Positions 26,351 through 35,112 of a stretch of DNA of 64,000 nt are shown piece by piece (within the stretch, counting starts at the first letter, position 1; each line of letters starts with the position of its first letter). The translations under genes and the position numbers were made by a program. This DNA is from Actinopolyspora saharensis (GTDB lineage: Bacteria > Actinomycetota > Actinomycetes > Mycobacteriales > Pseudonocardiaceae). The notes under the pieces were generated by a model. The model saw only the letters and a list, made by a program, of their open reading frames with translations. It was not told where the DNA came from and made no database searches. The stretch lies in NCBI RefSeq assembly GCF_900100925.1, contig NZ_FNKO01000002.1, positions 1,178,001 through 1,242,000 on the forward strand, read 5' to 3'.

Positions 26351-27303
26351 ACCACCACGAGGCGCGGCGCTCCTCCGCCGGTGGGCGGGGCTCCGCGGCG
26401 GACGCAGCTGCGGAACGCTCCCCGACCGAGCTCGTGAACCCGCGAACCACCGACATGGACCAGCTGGGCACGCTGGAGCTGCTGCACCGGCTCAACTCCG
26501 AGGACCGCTCCGTACCGGAGGCCGTGGGCGAAGCGCTTCCCGAACTCGCGCACGCGGTGGACCTGGCCGTGGACGCGCTGCGTGCCGGTGGTCGGGTGCA
26601 CTACGTCGGGGCGGGCACCTCGGGACGGCTCGCCGTGCTGGACGCGGCCGAGCTGGTACCGACCTACAACGTCCCTCCGGAGTGGTTCGTGGTGCACCTG
26701 GCCGGTGGCAGCTCGGCCGTGTGGAGCTCCGTGGAGAACGCCGAGGACGACTCCGCGGCCGGAGCCGACTCCGTTGAGCGGACGGCCACGGGGTCCGACG
26801 TCGTGATCGGCCTGGCCGCCTCCGGGAGCACCCCCTACGTGCTGGGGGCGCTGGAGGCCGCGCACGGTTTGGGGGCCTCAACGGTCCTGATCTCGTCCAA
26901 CCCGAATCGCTCCCGCCTGCAGGCCGTCGACGTGGCCGTCACCGTGGACACCGGAGCGGAACCGCTCACGGGTTCCACGCGGATGAAGGCGGGCACCGCG
27001 CAGAAACTGGTGCTGACGTCCTTCTCCACCGCCGCGATGGTCCGGCTGGGGCGCACCTACTCCAACCTGATGGTCAGCGTGGTGGCCACGAACGCGAAGC
27101 TGCGTACGCGCACCGTGCGGATCCTGCAGGAGGCGACCGGGGCCGCGTGGCCGGAGTGCGAGTCGGCGCTGCACGAGGCAGACGGCGACCTCAAGACGGC
27201 CCTGGTGCACCTGCTCGGCGGGGTGGAGGTGACCGAAGCGGCCGCCGCCCTGGACCGTTCGGACGGGCACGTGCGGCAGGCCCTGCGCGCGCTGGGCTCG
27301 TGA
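26347..27303 (+). CDS. murQ: N-acetylmuramic acid 6-phosphate etherase
   Basis: Splits the D-lactyl ether of MurNAc-6-P to give GlcNAc-6-P and D-lactate, in the cytoplasm. The 318-residue protein has the etherase signature VGAGTSGRLAVLDAAELVPT, the acidic ENAEDD segment, the SIS-domain GLAASGSTPYVLGALE and the C-terminal LTGSTRMKAGTAQKLVL with ILQEATG. An N-terminal Ser/Ala-rich tail of about 25 residues is extra. GTG 26347 overlaps the murR stop and has CGGGAGG upstream. No MurP transporter, MurK or AnmK kinase is visible, so the MurNAc-6-P source must be encoded elsewhere. Confidence 0.95.
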   Translation: MNHHEARRSSAGGRGSAADAAAERSPTELVNPRTTDMDQLGTLELLHRLNSEDRSVPEAVGEALPELAHAVDLAVDALRAGGRVHYVGAGTSGRLAVLDAAELVPTYNVPPEWFVVHLAGGSSAVWSSVENAEDDSAAGADSVERTATGSDVVIGLAASGSTPYVLGALEAAHGLGASTVLISSNPNRSRLQAVDVAVTVDTGAEPLTGSTRMKAGTAQKLVLTSFSTAAMVRLGRTYSNLMVSVVATNAKLRTRTVRILQEATGAAWPECESALHEADGDLKTALVHLLGGVEVTEAAAALDRSDGHVRQALRALGS

Positions 27304-27325
27304 GGACCGAGCGCGGGACCTCGCT

Positions 27326-27895
27326 TCAGCCCGCGGTTCCCTCCGAGCGGACGGGCAGCTCGTAGGTCCTGCGCACGCTGGTCCCCAGCTCGCCGATGTC
27401 GGCTCCGTAGACGTGCAGCGAGATCGCGGTGTCCCGCCCGCAGTTGCGGACGAGGTGGATGTCCCCGGGAGGGGCGAAGCCGCAGGCCTGCCCCTGGTGG
27501 TTGGTCACGAGCGCCCCCGGGACCAGGTGAGGACCGTCCTCAGGCGACTCCCGCAGCTCGTAGTGCTGCTCGCTTTCCGCGCCCTGGTAGACACCGGTGA
27601 CGCACCAGGCGACGTGGTCGTGGATCGGTGTCTGCTGACCGGGCAACCAGACCAGCGCCACGATGGAGAAGCTCGCGTCCGGTTCCACGTGCAGCACGTG
27701 CTGCAGGTACCGCTCCGGATCTCCCCTGCGCTGGTCCTCGCTGAGCAGCCCGGGAACTCCGAGGAACGGGCGCAGCGCCTGCCTGACCAGTTCGGCGGTG
27801 TGCGCCTGGCTGCGCCCGGGGCGCACGCAGTCGCGAATCGCGTCGGCCAGCTCGGCCAGGCCCTGATTCCGATGTCCGGTCCGCATGGTGGTCAT
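27326..27895 (-). CDS. Cysteine dioxygenase family protein
   Basis: A 189-residue cupin of the cysteine dioxygenase type I family, oxidising cysteine to cysteine sulfinate with a mononuclear iron. The metal-binding block is PIHDHVAWCVTGVYQGAE (His-x-His), with the third His in GDIHLVRNCGRDTAISLHVYG; the latter segment is also family-typical. The Cys three residues after HDHVAW corresponds to the Cys often seen near the Cys-Tyr site. ATG 27895 has no Shine-Dalgarno; an ATG four codons later is an alternative. It lies 122 bp downstream of a LysR-type gene on the same strand, which may control it. Confidence 0.9.
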   Translation of the reverse strand: MTTMRTGHRNQGLAELADAIRDCVRPGRSQAHTAELVRQALRPFLGVPGLLSEDQRRGDPERYLQHVLHVEPDASFSIVALVWLPGQQTPIHDHVAWCVTGVYQGAESEQHYELRESPEDGPHLVPGALVTNHQGQACGFAPPGDIHLVRNCGRDTAISLHVYGADIGELGTSVRRTYELPVRSEGTAG

Positions 27896-27985
27896 ACTCG
27901 AACCATGCCCAGCGGCCCGTGGTCCCGTCGACCACCGGATTCTTGGGTGGGGGCCAACTCCGACTTATAGCCGCACGATGCGCGG

Positions 27986-28009
27986 GCGCTTCCGGTCCTG
28001 CCGGAGCGC
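27986..28009 (-). terminator. Stem-loop between lysR and the cysteine dioxygenase gene
   Basis: GCGCTTCCGG with CCGGAGCGC (one bulged T, 5-nt loop). It lies just after the lysR stop and before TATAAG/TTATAG motifs that may be regulator sites for the downstream gene. Confidence 0.45.
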
Positions 28010-28017
28010 AATTTTGC

Positions 28018-28938
28018 CTATAACTGGGAATTGTCCCCGAGGCTCATCTCCGTGCCCACCTCGCCGAAGATCTCCAGCATCGAAGCGGTGGCCGGGATCC
28101 GGTGCTGCTCCCGCAGCGCGTAGGCGGTCACGCGCCGGTGCTCGAGCCCGGCGACCCGCCTGCCCACCACGTTCGGGTGACGCAGGAAGGACAGCACCAG
28201 CGCGGGCATCACTGCTATTCCCACCCCCGCCGCGACCAGCCCCTGCACCGCGAGGTTGTCATCGGTGGTGAAGGCGATGTCCGGTTCGAATCCGGCCGCT
28301 GAGCACGCCCGGGTGAAGTGCTCCCTGCACCGGGGGCAGCCCGCGATCCAGCGCTGTCCCGCCAGCTCGGCCAGTTCGACCGACTCGCGCTCGGCGAGTT
28401 CGTGCCCGGTGGGCAGCACCGCGACCAGCGGATCGTCCAGCACTGCCTTGCCCACGATCTCCTCACCGCGCGGTTCCGCGGTGTCCGGGTAGCTGAACGC
28501 CAGGGCCACGTCGCAGTCGCCCCGGCGGAGGGCCTCCAGGGAGTCGGGAGGCTCGGCCTCGCTGAGGCTGATGCGCAGGTCCGGGTGTCGCTCGGTGGCC
28601 CGGGCCACCGCCCGGGGGACCAGGGTCGCGCTCGCACTGGGGAAGGCGCAGAGCCGGATGTTGCCGCTGCGGAGCTCGCGCACCGCGGCGATCTTGTTGC
28701 CCGCCGCGGTCAGGTCACCGACGACCGACTCGGCGTGCGCCGCGAGGATCCGGCCCGCCTCGGTGAGCTCCAGCCCGCCTCCGGCGCGGAGGAACAGCGG
28801 AGTGTCCAGGCTCCGCTCCAGCGCCCGCATCTGCTGACTGACGGCGGGCTGGCTGTAACCGAGGCTGCGCGCCGCAGCCGTGTAGGACCCGTTGCGCACG
28901 ACGGCGTGGAACACGCCGATATAGCGGGGATCTACCAT
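28018..28938 (-). CDS. LysR-type transcriptional regulator
   Basis: A 306-residue LTTR. The N-terminal winged HTH is clear: YTAAARSLGYSQPAVSQQMR followed by ALERSLDTPLFLR and LTEAGRILAAHAE. The C-terminal half is the periplasmic-binding-like effector domain (LRISLSEAEPPDSLEALRRG, DCDVALAF). Two Cys in AGCPRCREHF could give redox or metal sensitivity, but this is only a sequence impression. It is transcribed toward the cysteine dioxygenase gene, so sulfur-amino-acid control is a reasonable guess. ATG 28938 encodes MVDPRYIGVFHAV, typical LTTR N-terminus length. Confidence 0.92.
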   Translation of the reverse strand: MVDPRYIGVFHAVVRNGSYTAAARSLGYSQPAVSQQMRALERSLDTPLFLRAGGGLELTEAGRILAAHAESVVGDLTAAGNKIAAVRELRSGNIRLCAFPSASATLVPRAVARATERHPDLRISLSEAEPPDSLEALRRGDCDVALAFSYPDTAEPRGEEIVGKAVLDDPLVAVLPTGHELAERESVELAELAGQRWIAGCPRCREHFTRACSAAGFEPDIAFTTDDNLAVQGLVAAGVGIAVMPALVLSFLRHPNVVGRRVAGLEHRRVTAYALREQHRIPATASMLEIFGEVGTEMSLGDNSQL

Positions 28939-29043
28939 CTTCGCAGGATACGAGCCGGTTCACCCGGAAGGCATCCACCGGAGGCGGGCCGGGACGCGCT
29001 CCCGGCGCCGGACGCTCCGGTGGACGATCCGCGCGGGAAGCGC

Positions 29044-30891
29044 TCAGGCCAACCCCACTGCGCGGCGCGCGAAGTGGATCTCGGTGGCGACCTGGCTCAG
29101 GGTCTCCGCGATCACGAGGGAACCGTGCCCCGCGTCGTAGCGGTAGAACTCGAACGGGTGCGCGCGCTGCTGCAGGCGGTCCAGGTAGTTCAGCACCTGC
29201 TGTATCGGGCACCGCGGATCGTTGTCCCCGGCCAGGACCAGCACGGGAGCACGCACCTCGTCCACGTAGGTGATCGGCGAGCAGTCCCGGTAGACCTGGG
29301 GTACTTCCTCGGGGGAGCCGCCGAACAGCGCCCGGTCGTAGGCCCGGAGGGGTTCCATCTCGTCCGCGAAGGCGGAGACGTAATCGGCCACCGGAACCCC
29401 GGCCACACCACCGGCCCAACGGTCCGGCTGGGTACCCAGGGCCAGCAGCGCCAGGTACCCGCCCCAGGACGCGCCGGAGACCACGCTGAGATCCGGAGTG
29501 GTCAGCCCGTCCTTGACGGCCCAGTCCTGCACTCGGGCGACGTCCTCCAGCTCGGTGAGTCCGGGCCTGCCCTCGATGGAGTCGCGCCAGGCCGATCCGT
29601 ACCCGGTCGAACCGCGGTAGTTGACCTCGACCACGGCGAAGCCCGCCTCCAGCCACGCCGCGCGGTAGGACGAGAAACGGTCCTCATCGGCGGCGTGCGG
29701 ACCACCGTGCAGGTTGAACACCGCGGGCATCGGCCCCTCGCCCGCGTCCTCCGGACGTGCGACCAGGGCGTGCACGGTGTCGTTGGGCCCGTGGGGAATC
29801 TCCACGAACACGTCCTCGACGGGCCTCGACTCCGGAGCGCGTTCGCCTCCCGGAGTGAGCAGCACGCTGTCGGTGCCCTCCGCGGAGAGCACCCGCACGC
29901 GACCGGGGACCGCGGCCGAGGACCAGGTGTACTCCACCGAGAAGTCCGGGCGGACGGAAGCTCCGCCCACGGTCCCCTGCGAGGTGGGCAGCGGCGTGAG
30001 CGTGCCGTCGGCGAGGTCGTAGCGGTGGAGCGTCGTGCGCGCCTGGTGGGTGTGCGCGATCAGCAGCGCCGAGCCGTCCGGGTACCAGTCGGCGGAGACC
30101 TCGCCCGGCAGACCGAGATCGAGCTCGGTCTCGGTGTCCGTGGCCACGTCCCAGACGAGCAGTTCCTCGCGTCCGCGCCGCTCGTGCGAGACCAGCAACC
30201 GGGTGTCCCCGGTGACCGGGGCGAAGTCCAGGGCGGCCAGTCCCAGCCCCGAACCGTCCCACTTCTCGGCGAGCCTGGACCCGTCCGCCGTGCGCAGGAC
30301 CCGCAGAGCGGGGTGACGGCTGTCGCCGTGCTCGGAGTGGGACAGCACCAGCAGGCTCTCGTCCCAGGACAGCGTCGCCAGACCGCCGTCCTGTTCGTGC
30401 TGGTACACTACTCGCGGGGTCTCGCCGTCGCGGGAGACCCACACGGTCACCCCGTCGTCGGTGGACATCCCCAGCGCGATCACCCGCGAGCCGAGCTCCA
30501 GCCCCGCGGGGTAGCCGGCGTGCGTGGTGGGCAACGGGTTCTCGGCACCTGCCGCTTCCCGCTCGTCGAACGGTTCGCTCTTCCAGGTGCCGAACTCGTC
30601 GCCGTCGGTGTCGTCGAACCACCAGACGCGGGTGCCGTCGGCCGAGAGCGTGCCGTGGAAGGTGCCGTTCGACCGGTCGGTGACCTGGCGGTGCGTGTCC
30701 GCGGAGCGGTCCCAGGCGTAGAGCTCCCAGGTGCCGCTCACGTTCGACACGTACAGACTCCGCCAGGGTGCGTCCCTGGCCCAGTCCGGCAGCGACACGC
30801 GCGGAGCGCTGAATCGGGCGCGCCAGCGCGCCTCCTTGTCCGGATCGTCGAACAGTTTTTCCGGAATGTTGGCGCCTGGATACGTGCTCAC
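29044..30891 (-). CDS. S9 family prolyl oligopeptidase-like peptidase
   Basis: A 615-residue protein: an N-terminal WD/beta-propeller-like region (repeats such as SADGTRVWWFDDTDGDEFG) and a C-terminal alpha/beta hydrolase of the S9 (acylaminoacyl peptidase/DPP) family. The nucleophile is in SGASWGGYLALLAL (GxSxGG), the Asp in AGDNDPRCPI and the His in DAGHGSL. The oxyanion segment is NLHGGPHA. No signal peptide, so likely cytoplasmic. GTG 30891 (VSTYPGANIPEKLFDD) is chosen because the residues before it do not fit the family; AGGA lies about 10 nt upstream. It is divergent from the GH25 gene. Confidence 0.9.
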   Translation of the reverse strand: MSTYPGANIPEKLFDDPDKEARWRARFSAPRVSLPDWARDAPWRSLYVSNVSGTWELYAWDRSADTHRQVTDRSNGTFHGTLSADGTRVWWFDDTDGDEFGTWKSEPFDEREAAGAENPLPTTHAGYPAGLELGSRVIALGMSTDDGVTVWVSRDGETPRVVYQHEQDGGLATLSWDESLLVLSHSEHGDSRHPALRVLRTADGSRLAEKWDGSGLGLAALDFAPVTGDTRLLVSHERRGREELLVWDVATDTETELDLGLPGEVSADWYPDGSALLIAHTHQARTTLHRYDLADGTLTPLPTSQGTVGGASVRPDFSVEYTWSSAAVPGRVRVLSAEGTDSVLLTPGGERAPESRPVEDVFVEIPHGPNDTVHALVARPEDAGEGPMPAVFNLHGGPHAADEDRFSSYRAAWLEAGFAVVEVNYRGSTGYGSAWRDSIEGRPGLTELEDVARVQDWAVKDGLTTPDLSVVSGASWGGYLALLALGTQPDRWAGGVAGVPVADYVSAFADEMEPLRAYDRALFGGSPEEVPQVYRDCSPITYVDEVRAPVLVLAGDNDPRCPIQQVLNYLDRLQQRAHPFEFYRYDAGHGSLVIAETLSQVATEIHFARRAVGLA

Positions 30892-31145
30892 CTCACCGAT
30901 CCTGCCCGATCGGGGCAACGGGATGGGCACTGGGTAGGCGTTGTCGCTCGACCAGGCGAGGGAATGCAATCCGGTCGGTTGATTGTCCCGAGCCGCTCCC
31001 CGGGAGATGATCGAAGGGCTGGTGCTCACCCGGGCGTACCGAGCGGATACCCGCCGTCGTCGTACCCACCCGGCGGGGCAGAGCGAGAGCACGAGGGGGC
31101 CGCAACGCTCGCGGATTCCGCACCGCGAACACACGTGGAGTGACA

Positions 31146-32165
31146 ATGATCTACGGGATCGACGTTTCGCATCACCAGGGACCGTTCGACATGCACCGCG
31201 CTCGGGCCGAGTCGTTCGAGTTCGTGTTCATCAAGGCCACCGAAGGGGACGGCTTCGTCGACCCGCGGTTCCGGGACAACCTGGCGGCCGCACGGTCGGC
31301 CGGCCTGCTGACCGCCGCCTACCACTACCAGCGCGAAGGAAGCACCGCCGCGGCGCAGGCCGATCACATCGCCGCGACCGTGCCCACCGACGTTCCCGTC
31401 ATCCTCGACGTCGAGGACGGCGGTGGTGGGACCCGGCTCACCCGGGCGCTGACCGAGGAGCTGCACGGACGCGGTTTCCGAACCCCGCTGCTCTACCTGC
31501 CGGAGTGGTACTGGCAGCGACTCGGAAACCCCGACCTGTCCGGATTCCCGCCCCTGTGGAAGTCCCGGTACCCCGACAACCGCGGCGGCTACGCCAGCGA
31601 GATCTACCAGCGCGTCCCCGAGCACTTCTGGAACGGATACGGCGACAACCAGGTCGCCGTTCTGCAATTCACCAGTTCGGCGACGGTCGCGGGGCAGAAC
31701 CCCGTCGATGCCAACGCCTACCTGGGAACCCGTCAGGACGTGGAAAACCTGCTCGCCCCGGAGGGAGAGGACATGCGCGACGACGAACGGAACGCCCTGT
31801 TCGACATACTGCAACAACTCACGGCCAGCCGCACGCCCGGAGAGTTCACGGGGTGGCCGTCTTATGTGGACCAATCAAAGCGCTTCACCCTCGTGGATTT
31901 CACGCGCTGGATCGACAAGCACGCCTTCGAGCTCCACCAGCAGTTCGCCCAGGGCAAGAACACGGCCGAGCTCGCGGCGGGCGGAGACGGCCAGCAGGCG
32001 GAGAACGAGCAGGCGCTCCGCTCCGTGATCGCCGAAGCGGTGAACTCGGTGCTGGACGCGGAAGATCCCCGCCGGGAGGAGGTCGTCGACGCGGTCACGG
32101 CCCGTCTCACCTCCGCGGCACCGCCGCACAAGGCCGAGCAGAGCAGCGAGGGCTCCGAGAGCTAG
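31146..32165 (+). CDS. GH25 lysozyme-type hydrolase, endolysin-like, without signal peptide
   Basis: A 339-residue protein whose first 200 residues are a GH25 muramidase: IYGIDVSHHQGPFD, FVFIKATEGDGFVDPRF, AAYHYQREG, the catalytic VILDVEDGGGG (Asp-x-Glu) and VAVLQFTSSATVAG. The C-terminal 130 residues are helical and acidic with no recognised cell-wall-binding repeat. There is no signal peptide or Tat motif, which is the pattern of phage endolysins needing a holin. No phage structural gene is nearby. ATG 31146 follows GTGGAG. A prophage remnant or an adopted lysin are both possible; a role in peptidoglycan turnover would suit the window. Confidence 0.86.
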   Translation: MIYGIDVSHHQGPFDMHRARAESFEFVFIKATEGDGFVDPRFRDNLAAARSAGLLTAAYHYQREGSTAAAQADHIAATVPTDVPVILDVEDGGGGTRLTRALTEELHGRGFRTPLLYLPEWYWQRLGNPDLSGFPPLWKSRYPDNRGGYASEIYQRVPEHFWNGYGDNQVAVLQFTSSATVAGQNPVDANAYLGTRQDVENLLAPEGEDMRDDERNALFDILQQLTASRTPGEFTGWPSYVDQSKRFTLVDFTRWIDKHAFELHQQFAQGKNTAELAAGGDGQQAENEQALRSVIAEAVNSVLDAEDPRREEVVDAVTARLTSAAPPHKAEQSSEGSES

Positions 32166-32268
32166 CGACCCCGCGGGACAGGCGAGCAGCCCCACTCGCG
32201 CATAGCACCCGGCACAGCCGAGCGAGCTGCAACCGAGCGAACCGCCAGCCACACGAAACGAAAAAAAT

Positions 32269-32302
32269 CCGGTTACCGAATGCCCTGGCACTCGGTAACC
32301 GG
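32269..32302 (-). terminator. Rho-independent terminator of tRNA-Pro
   Basis: Perfect 11-bp stem CCGGTTACCGA/TCGGTAACCGG extended by TGCC/GGCA after one mismatch; on the minus strand it is followed by ATTTTTTT (32268-32261), 12 bases after the tRNA 3' end. One of the few U-run terminators here. Confidence 0.9.
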
Positions 32303-32313
32303 ATCACTCAACG

Positions 32314-32387
32314 TCGGGGTGGCGGGATTTGAACCCACGACCTCCTCGACCCGAACGAGGCGCGCTCCCAAACTGCGCTACACCCCG
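32314..32387 (-). tRNA. tRNA-Pro (anticodon CGG)
   Basis: Cloverleaf on the minus strand: acceptor stem CGGGGTG/CACCCCG with discriminator A, D arm GCGCAGTTTGGGAGCGC, anticodon arm CCTCG-TTCGGGT-CGAGG with anticodon CGG (reads CCG), T arm with GGTTCAAATC. The 3' CCA is not encoded. Followed by a strong intrinsic terminator. Confidence 0.95.
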
Positions 32388-32451
32388 GCTCGTCCCTTCG
32401 GGACTCACCCTCGGCCTTCGACGGATCCGCCGCCGACCGACAACTCACAGT

Positions 32452-33414
32452 CTATCTGATCCCCACACGGTCCTCGACGGGGGCCCCTTCCAAGCCCGGA
32501 ACCACCTCCGAACCGCCGCCTTCCGAGCGCGGAACGAGCGTCAGCAGCGAAGCCTCCGGCGGGCAGGCGAACCGGACGGGAGCGTACGGAGAAGTCCCCA
32601 GACCAGCCGAAACGTGCAACCGCATGTGCGCTCCCCAGCTGGAAGGTCCCTTGGCCCGCGCGCGGTCCAGCTCACAGTTGGTCACGATCGCCCCGAAACC
32701 GGGCAGGCAGAGCTGACCACCGTGGGTGTGCCCGGCTAGCACCAGGTCGTATCCGTCACCGTCGAACGAGTCCAGCACCCGCGGCTCCGGGGAGTGCGTG
32801 ACTCCCAGCCCCAGCTGGACGTCCTCCGCGGGGCTGCCCTCGATCTCCGAGTAGCGGTCCCGCTTGAGGTGCGGATCGTCCAGACCCGCCGCGTGCACGC
32901 GCACCCCGCCCACGTTCAAGTGGCTGCGCCGGTGCGTCAGATCCACCCAACCGCGCTCGGTCATGGCCGCACGCAGATCCCGCCACGGCAGCGGGTTGCC
33001 CCGGATGCGCTTCTTCTTCCCCGAGGGCAGCAGGTAGCGGGCCGGATTCTTGGGTTTCGGCGCGTAGTAGTCGTTGCTGCCGAAGACGAACACGCCGGGA
33101 CGGTCCAACAACGGCCCCAGGGCGCGCAGCACCCCCGGGACCGCCTGCGGGTGGGCCAGGTTGTCACCGGTGTTGACCACCAAGTCCGGTTCGAGCTCGT
33201 CCAGGCCGGCCACCCAGCGCTGCTTGGACAGCTGGTTCGGCGTCATGTGCAGATCGGAGACGTGCAGCACGCGAAGTCTGGGGCTTCCCTCCGCGAGCAC
33301 CGGCAACGTGGCCTTCCGCAGGGTCCAGTGCCTGCGTTCGATCCCCGCCGCGTAACCGAGCGTGGAGGCGCCCAGCGCCCCCGTGGCAAGCAGAATCCGA
33401 CCGAGCGTGTTCAC
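32452..33414 (-). CDS. Membrane-anchored metallophosphoesterase (Rv3683-like)
   Basis: Calcineurin-like phosphoesterase of 320 residues, close to the 319 of Rv3683. An N-terminal hydrophobic anchor (LGRILLATGALGASTLGYAAG) precedes the metallophosphatase motifs: VSDLHMT, VNTGDNLAH, FGSNDYY (usual GNH/GNHD replaced by GSND), and LAGHTHGGQLCLPG. The GSND form is seen in this subfamily. GTG 33414 has AGGGTGG upstream; a GTG three codons earlier is the alternative. Substrate unknown; related YkuE-like proteins are exported or membrane-bound. Divergent from the YqeY-like gene. Confidence 0.9.
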   Translation of the reverse strand: MNTLGRILLATGALGASTLGYAAGIERRHWTLRKATLPVLAEGSPRLRVLHVSDLHMTPNQLSKQRWVAGLDELEPDLVVNTGDNLAHPQAVPGVLRALGPLLDRPGVFVFGSNDYYAPKPKNPARYLLPSGKKKRIRGNPLPWRDLRAAMTERGWVDLTHRRSHLNVGGVRVHAAGLDDPHLKRDRYSEIEGSPAEDVQLGLGVTHSPEPRVLDSFDGDGYDLVLAGHTHGGQLCLPGFGAIVTNCELDRARAKGPSSWGAHMRLHVSAGLGTSPYAPVRFACPPEASLLTLVPRSEGGGSEVVPGLEGAPVEDRVGIR

Positions 33415-33517
33415 ACCGTCCACCCTACGGCGCTTTTCCCCGCCCCGTGCGACGGCCTGCGGAGGCCGCTGCGCACTACTGTGCCGAACTGCGGGGCGGC
33501 GCGGGACAATTGTGGGC

Positions 33518-33988
33518 ATGTCCGAGTTGAAGGAACGCCTGCGAAGCGATCTGACCGCGGCGATCAAACAGCGGGAAACCACGCGTACCGGGGTGCTGCG
33601 AATGGCCCTCTCGGCCATCGGAGCAGAGGAGGTGTCGGGCAAGGAGTCCAGGGAGCTCTCCGACGAGGAAGTCAGGGCGGTGCTGTCCAAGGAGGTCAAG
33701 AAGCGCGACGAGTCCGCCGCGGCGTTCGACTCGGCCGAACGCCCCGACCAGGCCGCGTCCGAACGTGCCGAGGGCGAGATCCTGCGGGAGTACCTCCCCG
33801 CTCAGCTCGACGACGAGGAGCTGGCCCGCATCGCCGGAGAAGCCGTCTCGGAGGTCGCCGAGGAGATCGGAGACACTCCGGGCCCGAAGCAGATGGGCCA
33901 GGTCATGAAGACCGCGAACGCGAAGGTCGCCGGCCGCGCCGAGGGCGGACGGGTCGCTGCCGCGGTCAAGGCCGAGCTCGGCATCTGA
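33518..33988 (+). CDS. GatB/YqeY domain protein
   Basis: A 156-residue stand-alone GatB/YqeY domain. Seen: MSELKERLRSDLTAAIKQRE at the N-terminus, the helical DEEVRAVLSKEVKKRDESAA, EILREYLPAQLDDEEL, and GPKQMGQVMKTANAKVAGRA with the closing VKAELGI. The domain is the tRNA-contacting tail of amidotransferase GatB; the free-standing form has no firmly known role. ATG 33518; no good Shine-Dalgarno, with a -10-like GACAAT close upstream, so it may be leaderless. Confidence 0.93.
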   Translation: MSELKERLRSDLTAAIKQRETTRTGVLRMALSAIGAEEVSGKESRELSDEEVRAVLSKEVKKRDESAAAFDSAERPDQAASERAEGEILREYLPAQLDDEELARIAGEAVSEVAEEIGDTPGPKQMGQVMKTANAKVAGRAEGGRVAAAVKAELGI

Positions 33989-34127
33989 CGGCACCGGACG
34001 GCAGCTGACGGACGGTCCCGGTTCGTTCCGCGTGGCGGAGCGGGTGGCGCCCCACGGTCCCGTGGGCGAGTGACCCGTCCCTCGGACAGCGGTGCTTCCA
34101 CGGGAGAAGCACGTCCGGAGGGCGGGC

Positions 34128-34913
34128 TCACCGTTCGGCGCGGTTCGATCTCCAGTAGGCCAACGCGTACAGCCGGGAACGCCCCAGTCCGAGCTCCGTT
34201 TCGCAGAACCGCCGGACGCGGTGCACGACATCGGCCTCGGCGCCCACCCACACGTGAGGGTTCGGCCCCAGGTCCGCCCTGCTCACCGCGTCCGGAAGCG
34301 ACTCGGTTCCGTCCGCGGAAGCGGTGTCGCGGAACAACCAGGTCCAGTCCCCCGGCGCCGCCGCGGGGACGTACGCGCGCTCGGCGGAGTCGGCCACCTC
34401 GACGAACACCTTGACCGGGATCGTGCCGGGCAGCTCCTCCAGGATCGCGGTGATCGCGGGCAGGGCGCTCTCGTCGCCGACGAGCACCAGCGGATCCGCC
34501 TCGGGGGCGGGCTCGTAGGAGGGACTGGGGCCCACCGTGACCACCCGGTCCCCGGCCCGGACGTTCGCCGCCCAGCTCGCCCCCGGTGCCTCGTGCTCGT
34601 GCAGCACGAGATCGACGGCGAGTTCACGGCGCCGGGCGTCGAACCAGCGAACGGTGTAAGTGCGTTGCTTGGGCTGCTGCTCTCGGGGAGCGGCGAACAC
34701 CTCTTCCCTGCTCTCCCCCAAGGGGGTGGGCATCCCGGGACGAGGCAGGCACAGCTTGATGCGCTGGTCGGTGCCGCTGCTGACGAAGTCCGCGAGCTCC
34801 TCGCCTCCGAGAACCACGCGCACCACTCTCGGCGTGAGCCGCTCGACCTCCCTGACCTCCAGCTGCCTGTAACGGGACCGCACCGGCGTCTTCCCTGGTT
34901 GTGTGCTCGTCAC
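34128..34913 (-). CDS. Siderophore-interacting protein (FAD-dependent ferric reductase family)
   Basis: A 261-residue SIP/ViuB family flavoprotein that reduces and releases iron from ferric siderophores. The FAD-binding barrel has QRTYTVRWFDARRRELAVDL and VLHEHEAPGASWAANVRAGD; the NAD(P)H-binding half has LVLVGDESALPAITAILEEL and the C-terminal VWVGAEADVVHRVRRFCETE with LGRSRLYALAYWR. GTG 34913 lies eight bases after a -10-like TACACT with no Shine-Dalgarno, so a leaderless transcript is likely. No siderophore genes adjoin it; iron regulation is not evident from the sequence. Confidence 0.93.
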   Translation of the reverse strand: MTSTQPGKTPVRSRYRQLEVREVERLTPRVVRVVLGGEELADFVSSGTDQRIKLCLPRPGMPTPLGESREEVFAAPREQQPKQRTYTVRWFDARRRELAVDLVLHEHEAPGASWAANVRAGDRVVTVGPSPSYEPAPEADPLVLVGDESALPAITAILEELPGTIPVKVFVEVADSAERAYVPAAAPGDWTWLFRDTASADGTESLPDAVSRADLGPNPHVWVGAEADVVHRVRRFCETELGLGRSRLYALAYWRSNRAER

Positions 34914-35079
34914 GGCGAACCAGTGTAGAACCGTCGAGCCCACGCGCACCCCGAGCGACGAAGCGAGGTCCCGTTCGACGGCACCAGCTCACCGCCTCCT
35001 TTCCGGAGCGGGCGGTACGGGGCTGCGTGCGCGGTGCGGGGCAGCGCCGCGGAAGTCCGTTTCGGCACCCCACACCGAC

Positions 35080-35097
35080 CGGGGCGACGAAGCCCCG
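35080..35097 (-). terminator. Stem-loop downstream of ponA2-like gene
   Basis: CGGGGC-GACGAA-GCCCCG, 16 bases past the PBP stop on the minus strand; no U-run. Confidence 0.5.
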
Positions 35098-35112
35098 CCG
35101 GGGAGCGGGAGG

